64,000 nucleotides of DNA from Ruegeria arenilitoris. Its GTDB lineage: Bacteria > Pseudomonadota > Alphaproteobacteria > Rhodobacterales > Rhodobacteraceae. The notes beneath the pieces are model-generated. The model ran no database searches. It was not told the origin of the DNA and saw only the letters and a program-made list of their open reading frames with translations. Shown one piece after another: positions 8,595 to 17,563 of the stretch. Every line of letters begins with the position of its first letter. The first letter of the stretch is position 1. The translations under genes and the position numbers were made by a program. The DNA lies in assembly GCF_013030985.1 (NCBI RefSeq), contig NZ_WPYP01000001.1, forward strand, positions 1,054,001-1,118,000, written 5' to 3'.

Positions 8595-8624
8595 AGGGGC
8601 GGGCCATATCGCCCGCCTCTTTTT
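8595..8624 (+). terminator. Intrinsic terminator/attenuator between bufA and bufB
   Basis: Stem AGGGGCGGGC (8595-8604) / GCCCGCCTCT (8611-8620) with loop CATATC, followed by TTTT. It starts 22 bases after the bufA stop and ends 21 bases before the bufB start. Partial read-through would give much more bufA mRNA than enzyme mRNA. Confidence 0.8.
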
Positions 8625-8644
8625 CGTGATCGGAGAGCCTGCCC

Positions 8645-9502
8645 ATGTTGGACCATACGACCAGACCGAACGATCTGCCTGCCGCTCCGGGCGTTGGCTA
8701 CAAGCCCCAGCACTTTGCGCAGATACTGGATCACGCAAACCCTGTAGCATGGCTTGAGATTCACGCTGAGAATTATATGGGCGACGGAGGCCGTCCCATT
8801 GCGCAGTTGCGGCACCTGTCAGAGCAGTTCCCGATTTCCGTCCACGGTGTCGGCCTGTCGATCGGCGGCGAAGGCCCGCTGAATGCAGATCATCTGGCCC
8901 GTCTGAAGCATTTGGTCGGCTGGCTCAACCCCGCCAGCTTTTCCGAACATCTGGCCTGGTCCACCCATGACAGCCATTTCCTGAACGACCTGCTGCCCCT
9001 GCCCTATACAGACGCCACGCTGGACCGCGTCTGTGATCATATCGATCAGGTGCAGGAAACGGTTGGGCGGCAGATGCTGCTGGAAAACCCCTCCAGCTAT
9101 CTTGCGTTTGAGGAAAGCACATGGTCCGAGCCGGACTTTCTGCGCGAGATCGCGCGTCGCACGGGGTGCGGCCTGCTGCTGGATGTGAACAACGTCTTTG
9201 TCTCGGCCACCAATCTGGATTTCTCACCGCAAGGCTATATCGACGCCTATCCGCTGGAAAAGGTGGGCGAAATTCACCTTGGCGGACATGACGAAGACCA
9301 GGACGACCACGGCCACCCGCTGCTGATCGACAGCCACGGGCGCGAAGTGGTCGATCCGGTCTGGGCCCTATTGGATTACGTTCTGGAACGCTCGGGTCCA
9401 AAACCGGTGCTGATCGAGTGGGATACGGACGTCCCCGACTGGCCCGTTCTGCGGGCCGAGGCAGAGCGCGCGCAGGCGGCCTTGGACCGCATTCCGGCAT
9501 GA
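8645..9502 (+). CDS. bufB: MNIO-family peptide-modifying enzyme (DUF692)
   Basis: A 285-residue multinuclear non-haem iron oxidase (MNIO, formerly DUF692). Family signatures in order: GVGYKP (16-21), LEIHAENYM (37-45), [10 protein letters not shown] (65-74), SEHLAW (100-105), LLENPSSYL (145-153), [11 protein letters not shown] (178-188), EIHLGGH (209-215), DSHG (229-232) and LIEWD (256-260). His, Glu, Asp and Asn residues in these blocks are those expected to bind the iron cluster in this TIM-barrel family. The likely job is oxidation of BufA cysteines to thiooxazoles in the cytoplasm before export. Its stop overlaps the bufC start (ATGA). Confidence 0.93.
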   Translation: MLDHTTRPNDLPAAPGVGYKPQHFAQILDHANPVAWLEIHAENYMGDGGRPIAQLRHLSEQFPISVHGVGLSIGGEGPLNADHLARLKHLVGWLNPASFSEHLAWSTHDSHFLNDLLPLPYTDATLDRVCDHIDQVQETVGRQMLLENPSSYLAFEESTWSEPDFLREIARRTGCGLLLDVNNVFVSATNLDFSPQGYIDAYPLEKVGEIHLGGHDEDQDDHGHPLLIDSHGREVVDPVWALLDYVLERSGPKPVLIEWDTDVPDWPVLRAEAERAQAALDRIPA

Positions 9503-10260
9503 GCGTCTCGCAAACAACCTTCCACACGGCGTTGCTGGACCCATCGACCGCCATCCCCGAGGGGTTGTTGGACGCCGCAGCGCAACCCGCTGGACGCCGT
9601 TTCAGCGTGTACCGCAACAACGTGGCCGTATCCCTGACCGAGGCGATGCATCAGGCCTTTCCCGTGATCACCAAGCTTTTGGGACCGCAGAACATGGATG
9701 GTTTGGCGGGGATATTCCTGCGCAAACACCCACCCTCGTCGCCCTTGATGATGTTTTATGGCGAGGCGTTTCCGGATTTCCTGACGGAAATGGAGCAGCT
9801 TGCCCATCTGGGCTACCTGCCGGACGTCGCGCGGCTGGAACTGGCCTTGCGCAGATCTTACCACGCCGCCGACAGCACCCCCGCCCCGGCGGATGCGTTG
9901 GCCGTTCCTCCGGAAGATATCATGCGGGCCAGGCTGGGCTTTGCCCCGTCGATGCAGGTTCTGGCCTCGGATTGGCCGATCTTTTCGATCTGGCGCTTCA
10001 ACACCGAAGAGGATGCGCCCAATCCCGCGCCCGGCCCCGAGGCCGTTCTGATTACCCGGCCCGACTATGACCCGATCCCGCATCTGCTGCCCACAGGCGG
10101 CGCACATTGGATCGCGGGCCTTCAGGCCGGACAAACCATTGGTGACGCGTTTGAAGAAACGGCGGCCAAATTCCCCGATTTTGACCTTGGGGCCACTCTG
10201 GCGCTGCTTTTGCAGGGCGGCGCACTAACCTCTGTGACTATCGAAAGGCTGGCGACATGA
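9499..10260 (+). CDS. bufC: Bufferin maturation partner (DUF2063)
   Basis: A 253-residue DUF2063 protein, the constant partner of DUF692 enzymes. The N-terminal helical domain ([25 protein letters not shown], read in two parts, about residues 35-60) is the segment called a putative DNA-binding domain in Pfam but thought to help present the precursor to the MNIO enzyme. The C-terminal half has the [13 protein letters not shown] strand and a final helical domain ending near [12 protein letters not shown]. The start is the ATG overlapping the bufB stop; the frame is open further upstream, but the ATGA overlap and family length favour this site. Its own stop overlaps bufD. Confidence 0.9.
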   Translation: MSVSQTTFHTALLDPSTAIPEGLLDAAAQPAGRRFSVYRNNVAVSLTEAMHQAFPVITKLLGPQNMDGLAGIFLRKHPPSSPLMMFYGEAFPDFLTEMEQLAHLGYLPDVARLELALRRSYHAADSTPAPADALAVPPEDIMRARLGFAPSMQVLASDWPIFSIWRFNTEEDAPNPAPGPEAVLITRPDYDPIPHLLPTGGAHWIAGLQAGQTIGDAFEETAAKFPDFDLGATLALLLQGGALTSVTIERLAT

Positions 10261-10775
10261 CTGCCCTGATCTCATTGCACAACAACACCCTGGGACGGTT
10301 GGAGTTGACCGCTGGCTGGTTGACACCAACATTGGCCCGCGTTGTTTTTATCGCGGTCCTGCTGTTTTACTTTTGGAATTCAGCGATGACAAAAATCGAC
10401 GGCTCGATTTTTTCGCCTTCGGCGGGCGCCTTTGGTCAGATTTTTCCGAAGGCTGCCGAAGCGGTTTTGTATGACGTGTCACAAATGACCTTGTTCCAGC
10501 GCATCGTAATCTTCTTTGGCACCGTTGCCGAATTCGTTCTGCCAGCGCTGCTGCTTGCAGGTCTGTTCACTCGGCTGGCCGCTGTCGGGATGATCGGATT
10601 CATCTGGGTGCAGACAGCAACCGACGTCACCGGTCACGGCGTAAAGCTGGGTAGTTTGTTCGACAACGCAATCTCGCTAATGGACCAGCGCGTGATGTGG
10701 ACATTCCTGTTCCTGGTGATCGTGATCAACGGCGCAGGACCGCTGTCGCTGGACCGAATCCTGCGCATCAAGTGA
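10257..10775 (+). CDS. bufD: DoxX-like membrane protein of the bufferin operon
   Basis: A 172-residue inner-membrane protein of the DoxX family with about four hydrophobic segments (near residues 25-42, 78-95, 100-118 and 138-158). DoxX-like proteins are frequent last members of DUF2282-DUF692-DUF2063 operons and may support redox or export steps, but their role is not settled. The ATG overlaps the bufC stop (ATGA), so translation is coupled. One base separates its stop from the end of the convergent 122-residue membrane-protein gene. Confidence 0.88.
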   Translation: MTALISLHNNTLGRLELTAGWLTPTLARVVFIAVLLFYFWNSAMTKIDGSIFSPSAGAFGQIFPKAAEAVLYDVSQMTLFQRIVIFFGTVAEFVLPALLLAGLFTRLAAVGMIGFIWVQTATDVTGHGVKLGSLFDNAISLMDQRVMWTFLFLVIVINGAGPLSLDRILRIK

Positions 10776-10776
10776 T

Positions 10777-11145
10777 CTAGAAATGTGCCTTGGGCTCGTC
10801 CGGTTTACCCGCGGCTAGCCCAAGCAGGCCCGCCACGGCCGCAAACGCCACCGGGAACATGGTGAATACGTTGAAACCAAAGGCGTAGTACATCCCGGCG
10901 GCTGAGATCAGCAACAACACGCCTCCGACCAAGGCCCGCGCATGGGCCATCGCACCACCGGCGATGGCCAGCAGCGGCGCGATGATCGAGGCCATCTGTA
11001 TGACTTGCGCGTTGTCCACCTGTTCGGCCAAGCCCTCGATCTCACCGTAGGTGTCGATCAGTTCGACATAACCATAGCCGACAAAGCCTACGATCATCCC
11101 GATCAGGCCGGCAATGACGCCCAGAATCATAGCTGCGTTGCGCAT
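10777..11145 (-). CDS. Small membrane protein of unknown function
   Basis: 122 residues with four hydrophobic segments: AAMILGVIAGLIGMIVGFVGY, IIAPLLAIAGGAMA, ALVGGVLLLISAAGMYYAFG and FPVAFAAVAGLLGLAAG. A short acidic stretch (DTYGEIEGLAEQVDN) lies between the first and second. No catalytic motif is visible. GAGGG precedes the ATG at 11145. It is convergent with bufD, one base apart, so it is probably not part of that operon. Reported as an unrecognised integral membrane protein. Confidence 0.7.
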   Translation of the reverse strand: MRNAAMILGVIAGLIGMIVGFVGYGYVELIDTYGEIEGLAEQVDNAQVIQMASIIAPLLAIAGGAMAHARALVGGVLLLISAAGMYYAFGFNVFTMFPVAFAAVAGLLGLAAGKPDEPKAHF

Positions 11146-11186
11146 TCAAAACCCTCTAACTTACGTCGTTTCACATAGTTACCCGG

Positions 11187-11504
11187 TCACGCAACGCCAA
11201 GCCCCTGTTTCGTTTCCGCACTCCAGCCCAGATACAGCGTGCCGTTTTGCTCGATCAGGGGCCGCTTCATCAGAGTCGGATTGTCCGCAAGCAGTTCCAA
11301 CGGGTGCCGCGCACGTTCTTCGTCATCCAATCCCCGCCAGGTTGTCGAGCGGGTGTTGAGCAAAGCCTCGCCGAAGGTGTCAAAAGCCCGCGCAAGCACC
11401 GAATCCGGCACACCGTCGGCCCGAACGTCTACAAACTGAGCATCCGGAAGTGATTTCAATGCCTTACGGCATGTATCACAGGTTTTCAGGCCATAGAGGT
11501 GCAT
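11187..11504 (-). CDS. ArsC/Spx-family thioredoxin-fold protein
   Basis: 105 residues with YGLKTCDTCRKALKSL at the N-terminus, giving a CxxC in the ArsC-like thioredoxin fold, and PTLMKRPLIE near residue 76, the conserved KRP segment of the YffB/ArsC family. The CxxC and short length fit YffB/SpxA-type proteins better than a true arsenate reductase; no ars genes are nearby. AGGAGA lies about ten bases upstream of the ATG at 11504. The substrate is unknown. Confidence 0.85.
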   Translation of the reverse strand: MHLYGLKTCDTCRKALKSLPDAQFVDVRADGVPDSVLARAFDTFGEALLNTRSTTWRGLDDEERARHPLELLADNPTLMKRPLIEQNGTLYLGWSAETKQGLGVA

Positions 11505-11719
11505 CTGCAGGGGTCTCCTGTATTTGGTTCATATTTCAGCAATTTTGCCTGATTGTTTCGGTAATTCTTGATTTTTTACTTCACCGTGCAATGTTGAAAA
11601 AGACGAAACACGCAATTCGGGCCGTATCGTGTGGGCGATGCAGTGACGTGTTGCGGCGGCGTCAACCACTACCCCCACCAATTTGTGGGACAACGTGAAA
11701 GTAGAAGGAGACACGGGAA

Positions 11720-11926
11720 ATGCCAACTGGCACCGTGAAATGGTTTAATACCACGAAAGGCTACGGGTTTATTGCCCCCGATGAAGGCGGCAAGGACGTA
11801 TTTGTTCATATCTCGGCCGTTGAACGGTCCGGTCTGACCGGGCTCGCTGACAATCAGAAAGTCTCGTACGAGCTGCAAGACGGACGCGACGGCCGCCAAA
11901 TGGCAGCTGATTTGAAGCCACTGTAA
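11720..11926 (+). CDS. cspA: Cold-shock RNA-binding protein
   Basis: A 68-residue single cold-shock domain. It holds both RNA-binding motifs, KGYGFIAP (RNP1-type) and DVFVHISAV (RNP2-type), with VKWFN near the start. CSD proteins bind single-stranded RNA and melt secondary structure. AAGGAGA lies just upstream. The 215-base stretch before the gene has no ORF worth calling and may include an untranslated leader, as is common for csp genes, but no specific structure was assigned. A terminator hairpin follows. Confidence 0.95.
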   Translation: MPTGTVKWFNTTKGYGFIAPDEGGKDVFVHISAVERSGLTGLADNQKVSYELQDGRDGRQMAADLKPL

Positions 11927-11959
11927 AACAACCGCGTTCAGCGGGTTATCAAAACAGGC

Positions 11960-11982
11960 CAACGGCCAATTACCGGCCGTTG
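11960..11982 (+). terminator. cspA terminator hairpin
   Basis: Perfect 8-bp stem CAACGGCC / GGCCGTTG around AATTACC, 33 bases after the cspA stop, followed by ACCAATTTTC. The downstream gene is convergent. Confidence 0.65.
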
Positions 11983-12007
11983 ACCAATTTTCAAAGGTTA
12001 GAAAACC

Positions 12008-12283
12008 TTACCCTCGCGCCGGGTCGATCTTGGCTTGAGTGTACCAGTCTTGCCCCATCACCACGATACAGGATGTCCCGATCGCTAAGGTGACCACCAT
12101 CGTCCAGTCACCGGACTTGCTGGTCCAGACCTCCCTCAGTTGCTCAGGCCCGCGAAGACCGGTCGCCACACGTTCCGAGCCGAACTGACGTTCAAGCTTC
12201 TCGTGCATCCAGTCCGTCGGCTCGCAAATCACCTCGGCAATCAGAGATTTGGCCTGCGCCGCAAGCGCCAGCGCAAGGCACAA
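12008..12283 (-). CDS. Small secreted protein, unknown function
   Basis: About 91 residues beginning with a signal-peptide-like stretch (LALALAAQA) and a mature part with C, RQFGSE, WTSKSGDWTMV and SCIVVMGQDW. This looks like a common alphaproteobacterial family of short exported proteins with two cysteines and a conserved W-G-W block. The start is uncertain: only a TTG at 12283 is available, the reading frame continues upstream as LFALIRTRC, and no in-frame ATG exists before a stop. A start-codon mutation or sequencing error is possible. No neighbour suggests a function. Confidence 0.6.
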   Translation of the reverse strand: MCLALALAAQAKSLIAEVICEPTDWMHEKLERQFGSERVATGLRGPEQLREVWTSKSGDWTMVVTLAIGTSCIVVMGQDWYTQAKIDPARG

Positions 12284-12369
12284 GCACCTAGTTCGGATTA
12301 AGGCAAAAAGCGTCTTGAGCTGAAGGTAACAACTTCATGACGCCCCGTATGGACAAACGATATGCGCGA

Positions 12370-13281
12370 TCAGCTTTCGCGGATGACGGCCTCGAACTCG
12401 CGCCATTCCCGTGCGGTCATGCCCGAGTTCTCCTGCGTGACCGTCTCTCCCGCCAGCATCCTGCGCAGGCTGTCGACCATCTGCGCCGAAAGGTTCACTG
12501 CACCTAGGCGGTAATCCTCGAACGCTTTATAGGCGAAAGGCACCCAATCGGCGACGATCTTGCACATAGTCTCGGCGTACACCCGGATTTCGTATTGGGC
12601 GTGCGGGTCGGCGCGCAGGCGCAGGAAGTGGAACAGGTTGTGCAGATCGACCTTCCAATACCACTGCGTATAGATGTTCGCGGGCAGGTTCATCCGTGCC
12701 AGCTCACGCGCCAGCCCCTGCTGACCATCCTGACTGATCATTGCCTCGTAATTGTCGTAGCACCGCGCGCTGTCGGCCTTGAGCATTTCAAGAACGCGAG
12801 CGGCCTCTTCGCCTTGCAGAGCATCGCCACGGCCTTGATTGTTCACTTCGGACTGCGCGGCCACGTGGTCGGGCGCGGGGATATAGAACTCACGGTCCAG
12901 GATCGAATAGCGGGCAGAGTATTCGTTCACATTTGCCGTACGGTGGCGAATCCATTGCCGGGCAACGAACACGGGCAGTTTAACGTGCAGCTTGATTTCG
13001 CACATCTCGAACGGGGTCGAATGCCAGTGGCGCATCAGATAGCGGATCAGCCCCTCATCGTTCTGCACCGACTTGGTGCCTTTGCCATAGGACACCCGCG
13101 CCGCCTGACAGATCGCGGCATCATCGCCCATATAGTCGATCACGCGGACAAAGCCGTGATCCAGAACTTGATGCGCGGTATACAGATGCTCTTCCATACC
13201 CGCAGCCACAACGCGGCGAGTTTGATGCGATTGCGCCCGTTGCGCTTCGATCTCGGCCAGTTGGTCAGAGGACAGCGGCAT
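12370..13281 (-). CDS. thyX: Flavin-dependent thymidylate synthase
   Basis: ThyX makes dTMP from dUMP using methylene-tetrahydrofolate, NADPH and FAD. The 303-residue protein carries the diagnostic RHRx7S motif (R112-H-R, then S122) and, downstream, a DNLFHF-like block ([10 protein letters not shown]) plus the [10 protein letters not shown] segment. Length is somewhat above the classical 220-250, as is usual in alphaproteobacteria. The ATG at 13281 is preceded by AAGGAA. It is divergent from gloA, with a 176-bp gap between them. No thyA is present in the window. Confidence 0.95.
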   Translation of the reverse strand: MPLSSDQLAEIEAQRAQSHQTRRVVAAGMEEHLYTAHQVLDHGFVRVIDYMGDDAAICQAARVSYGKGTKSVQNDEGLIRYLMRHWHSTPFEMCEIKLHVKLPVFVARQWIRHRTANVNEYSARYSILDREFYIPAPDHVAAQSEVNNQGRGDALQGEEAARVLEMLKADSARCYDNYEAMISQDGQQGLARELARMNLPANIYTQWYWKVDLHNLFHFLRLRADPHAQYEIRVYAETMCKIVADWVPFAYKAFEDYRLGAVNLSAQMVDSLRRMLAGETVTQENSGMTAREWREFEAVIRES

Positions 13282-13457
13282 GAAAGTTCCTTTCCAGCAA
13301 TGAGTCGCTCACCACTATATCTCGGCAACTCTCCGACCGGAACCGCGATATATGCGCCCATTTCCGCAATTTCCAAATTGTGTCCCTGCTGCCCCTCGAC
13401 TTGCTTCATCCGCGCGCTAAGCTGCTGCGCATCACCTGAACAGAAAGGAAGCCACAA

Positions 13458-13886
13458 ATGGGGCTGACATATCTTCACACCATGGTCCGAGTGAAGGATC
13501 TGGAGAAGTCGATGGCGTTTTACGAACTGTTGGGCCTGAAGGAAACCCGCCGCTACGACAGCGAATCCGGACGGTTTTCACTGATTTTCATGGCACCTCC
13601 CGGGCAAGAGGATCGGCCCATCGAACTGACCCACAACTGGGACGGAGACGAAACGCTGCCCAGCGACAGCCGCCATTTCGGGCACTTGGCCTACGGTGTC
13701 GATAACATCTATGAAACCTGCCAGCATCTGCAGGACAATGGTATCGTGATCAACCGCCCGCCGCGCGATGGGCGGATGGCGTTTGTACGGTCCCCTGACA
13801 ATATCTCGGTCGAGTTGCTACAAAACGGCGAAGCGCTGGAACCTGCTGAGCCCTGGGCCAGCATGGAAAGCACCGGCTACTGGTGA
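13458..13886 (+). CDS. gloA: Lactoylglutathione lyase (glyoxalase I)
   Basis: A 142-residue enzyme converting the methylglyoxal-glutathione hemithioacetal to S-lactoylglutathione. The four metal ligands of the family are visible: His7 (LHTMVRV), Glu56 (IELTHNW), His76 (FGHLAYGV) and Glu119 (SVELLQ). The pattern RVKDLEKSMAFYELLGL is typical of bacterial GloA. AAGGAAG lies upstream of the ATG. The stop overlaps the GTG start of the next gene (GTGA), so the DUF1194 gene is translationally coupled. Confidence 0.95.
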   Translation: MGLTYLHTMVRVKDLEKSMAFYELLGLKETRRYDSESGRFSLIFMAPPGQEDRPIELTHNWDGDETLPSDSRHFGHLAYGVDNIYETCQHLQDNGIVINRPPRDGRMAFVRSPDNISVELLQNGEALEPAEPWASMESTGYW

Positions 13887-14623
13887 TCCGCTGGCTGACA
13901 GCACTGGGGCTGGCCGCTTTGGCCAGCCCGCTTCGGGCCGAAACCTGCCGCTTGGCGCTGGCTTTGGCAATGGATATCTCAAGCTCGGTAGATGCAACCG
14001 AGGATGCCCTGCAGCGGCAGGGGCTGGCCGCCGCGCTGATCGCGCCCGAAGTGGCCGAGGCGTTCTTTTCCTCGCCCATGCCAGTTGCGCTGGCCGTGTA
14101 CGAATGGAGCGGTCGATCCACGCAGCGCGTCATTCTGAACTGGACGATGATCAGCACGCAAGCCGACCTGCTGGCAGCAGCAGCGACCGTACAGCAATCG
14201 ATCCGGTCCGACAGTGGGTCGGCCACGGCGATGGGGTATGCGCTGGCCTTCGGTTCAACCCTGATGCAGCAGGCGCCGTCCTGTCTGTTTCAGACAATTG
14301 ACCTGTCCGGGGACGGCACAAATAACGACGGTTACCAACCTGCTTCGGCCTATCGGCACTTTCCTTTTCAGAACACGGTGGTCAACGGGCTGGTCATCAA
14401 TGCCGCCGATTTCGAGGGCGAACTGTACCTGATCCCCTTTTTCGAGAACAACGTCCTGCACGGGCCCGGCGCCTTTCTGGAAATTGCGCAGGGGTTCGAA
14501 GATTTCGAACGCGCGATGCGACGCAAACTGGAGCGGGAACTGACAGGGTTGCAAATCGGCGCGCTGCAGGATGCCGCCACAAGCGTGCCGATGATAACCT
14601 TGCCCAACACCCCGCGCCCCTGA
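13883..14623 (+). CDS. DUF1194 von Willebrand factor A-like secreted protein
   Basis: A 246-residue protein with a GTG start overlapping the gloA stop. Residues 1-19 form a signal peptide ending LRAE, so it is periplasmic. The MIDAS-like metal site DISSSVD (about residues 31-37) and the later DLSGDGTNNDG and GLVINA blocks are typical of DUF1194, a VWA-like family frequent in Rhodobacterales. Function is unknown; VWA domains usually mediate protein contacts. The end is immediately next to the end of the convergent MarR-type gene. Confidence 0.88.
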   Translation: MIRWLTALGLAALASPLRAETCRLALALAMDISSSVDATEDALQRQGLAAALIAPEVAEAFFSSPMPVALAVYEWSGRSTQRVILNWTMISTQADLLAAAATVQQSIRSDSGSATAMGYALAFGSTLMQQAPSCLFQTIDLSGDGTNNDGYQPASAYRHFPFQNTVVNGLVINAADFEGELYLIPFFENNVLHGPGAFLEIAQGFEDFERAMRRKLERELTGLQIGALQDAATSVPMITLPNTPRP

Positions 14624-15121
14624 TCAGTAGATGTACCGGATCTGGTCCGTCCAGTACCGCTCGACCCGGCGCAGTGAGGTGGTGATGTCGTCGATCCCTT
14701 CCAGCCCCAGCACGCCACGGGTCTGCAATCCGTCGGCATGGCGCGAGAACAGTTTGGACACGATATCGCGGATTTCCCGTCCGCGCGGCGTTAACCGCAC
14801 CCGGACCGAGCGTCTGTCGATCTCACATCGCTGGTGGTGCATATAGCCCATTTCGACCAGCTTCTTGAGGTTGTAGCTGACATTGCTGCCCTGATAGTAG
14901 CCGCGGCTTTTCAGTTCGCCGGCGGTGACCTCATGGTCGCCGATATTGAACAGCAACAGGGCCTGAACGGCGTTGATCTCCAAAACCCCGACACGCTCGA
15001 ACTCATCCTTGATGACGTCCAGCAGCAGACGGTGCAGCCGCTCGACCAAAGCGAGCGCCTCAAGATAGCTGGTCATAAACCCCTTGGTTTCCGGCGCGGA
15101 GACCTGCATTTCCATACTCAT
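14624..15121 (-). CDS. ldtR: MarR-family winged-helix regulator, LdtR-like
   Basis: 165 residues with a winged-helix DNA-binding core: the recognition region SRGYYQGSNVSYNLKKLVEMGY (read in two parts, about residues 92-113) and wing RRSVRVRLTPRGREI. The GYYQGSNVSYNLKKL string is characteristic of the LdtR group of alphaproteobacteria, where LdtR controls an L,D-transpeptidase gene and stress tolerance. No transpeptidase gene lies nearby, so the target is inferred. The ATG at 15121 is preceded by GGAGGAT. Confidence 0.8.
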   Translation of the reverse strand: MSMEMQVSAPETKGFMTSYLEALALVERLHRLLLDVIKDEFERVGVLEINAVQALLLFNIGDHEVTAGELKSRGYYQGSNVSYNLKKLVEMGYMHHQRCEIDRRSVRVRLTPRGREIRDIVSKLFSRHADGLQTRGVLGLEGIDDITTSLRRVERYWTDQIRYIY

Positions 15122-15198
15122 CCGATCCTCCGATTCAGTCGCGCTGTTTCAGGCAGCATGAATCGAAATCCCGAAAAATCGGTTAAACCGGATTTTCT

Positions 15199-15456
15199 TT
15201 ATTTTTGAAAAGTCTGCGCGATATCCGCTATGAGGTCGGCAAAATCTGCTGGCGGCTGAACCTGACCAGTGACCCACTGATAGAGGTCCTGATCGTTTTC
15301 ACGCAGCATGGCGTCGTACAAATCCAGACTAGCCGCATCCATTTTCTCCAGATTTCGCGCGGCATAGGCCGACAGGATCAGGTCCATCTCTTTGATCCCG
15401 CGCCGCATTGACCGCATCTGCATACGCTTGATCCGAACCTCTCGTGTTTCACTCAC
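15199..15456 (-). CDS. sdhE: FAD assembly factor SdhE
   Basis: An 85-residue SdhE/SdhAF2 protein that promotes covalent FAD attachment to succinate dehydrogenase subunit A. The family motif RRGIKEMD (RGxxE type, about residues 18-25) binds the flavoprotein; the acidic DLYDAMLRENDQDLYQW stretch is also typical. The GTG start overlaps the stop of the upstream XRE regulator gene (GTGA), giving a coupled pair. sdhA is not in the window. Confidence 0.9.
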   Translation of the reverse strand: MSETREVRIKRMQMRSMRRGIKEMDLILSAYAARNLEKMDAASLDLYDAMLRENDQDLYQWVTGQVQPPADFADLIADIAQTFQK

Positions 15457-15845
15457 TGGGCCTGCTCCAACATCAACCGCAACCGCTTTTCAAGACGTGC
15501 AGCCCGTTCGGCACTTGCGCGCATCTCACCCCGGATGGCGCGCAGCTCGGCCACTGCGTCCGCCAGTTCCAGGTCGCCCTTGCCTTCTTCAGCCGGGGCT
15601 TCCATACCCTCGCCTTCGCCAGTCAGCAGCCACATGATCGAAACATTGATCATACCCGCCATCATCGACAACCGGTTGGCGCGCGGTTCGGACAGATCAT
15701 TTTCCCAAGCCGCAATCGTCGCCTTTTTGACCCCCAGACGCCGGGCCAGCTGGGACTGTGTCATCCCTGCCGCCTCACGTGCGCCCGCCAGCCTGTCCCC
15801 GAAAGTCGCTGCATCTGCTCCATACCAGTCAGTTTCGTCGCTCAT
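15453..15845 (-). CDS. XRE-family helix-turn-helix regulator
   Basis: 130 residues: an HTH domain at about residues 15-70 (FGDRLAGAREAAGMTQSQLA, then GVKKATIAAWENDLSEPRAN), then an acidic Gly/Glu linker and a C-terminal coiled coil (LADAVAELRAIRGEMRASAERAARLEKRL) probably used for dimerisation. AGGAG is placed well for the ATG at 15845. It is co-translated with sdhE and divergent from the aminotransferase gene, so it could regulate either; the target is not known. Confidence 0.88.
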   Translation of the reverse strand: MSDETDWYGADAATFGDRLAGAREAAGMTQSQLARRLGVKKATIAAWENDLSEPRANRLSMMAGMINVSIMWLLTGEGEGMEAPAEEGKGDLELADAVAELRAIRGEMRASAERAARLEKRLRLMLEQAQ

Positions 15846-15916
15846 CGGGGTCTCCTAATTCAAATTTTCATACGGCTTGATCGTCATTCGGGCGCACCCT
15901 ATGACAGTCAGGTTGA

Positions 15917-17140
<1,224 letters not shown>

Positions 17141-17153
17141 GCCGGAGGCCCCG

Positions 17154-17555
17154 ATGACTGCAGAGCTGCCCGAATACTATTTCCGTATCCGCGAGAACGG
17201 CGCGGCGGTTTTCAGGATCGACACTGAAAACCGCCAGCAGCGGATCGAGATGAACCAGATCGCGGTCATCAACATCCGCAACGGAGAGGTGAAACCGCAA
17301 GGTCAACGTACCCTGACCGAGGCCGATCAGACCGAAATCGCGCGCTGGATGGAGGAGCGCAAAGCCCTGCTGGCGCAGCGCGATATCGACGACATTCACC
17401 GGGCGGTCGACTACATGAACCTGACAACGCAATGGGCGCAGTCCAAGGCGACGGATGAGCAGCTAGAGGAGGTCACCGACCGATTGCTGCTGGCGATGCA
17501 CGATCTGCGCACCATTCTGGTGCGTAAAAAGGCGGATCGGCTGACCAAGGGCTGA
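17154..17555 (+). CDS. Conserved hypothetical protein
   Basis: A 133-residue soluble protein, rich in charged residues. The N-terminal half looks beta-rich (YYFRIRENGAAVFRID, QIAVINIRNGEV); the C-terminal half is helical (LTEADQTEIARWMEERKALL to LEEVTDRLLLAMHDLRTILVRK). GGAGG lies just upstream of the ATG, 13 bases after the aminotransferase stop. It resembles a short protein often found in Rhodobacterales genomes, but I do not recognise a function. Its end nearly meets the convergent MATE gene. Confidence 0.75.
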   Translation: MTAELPEYYFRIRENGAAVFRIDTENRQQRIEMNQIAVINIRNGEVKPQGQRTLTEADQTEIARWMEERKALLAQRDIDDIHRAVDYMNLTTQWAQSKATDEQLEEVTDRLLLAMHDLRTILVRKKADRLTKG

Positions 17556-17563
17556 CCGGACGA

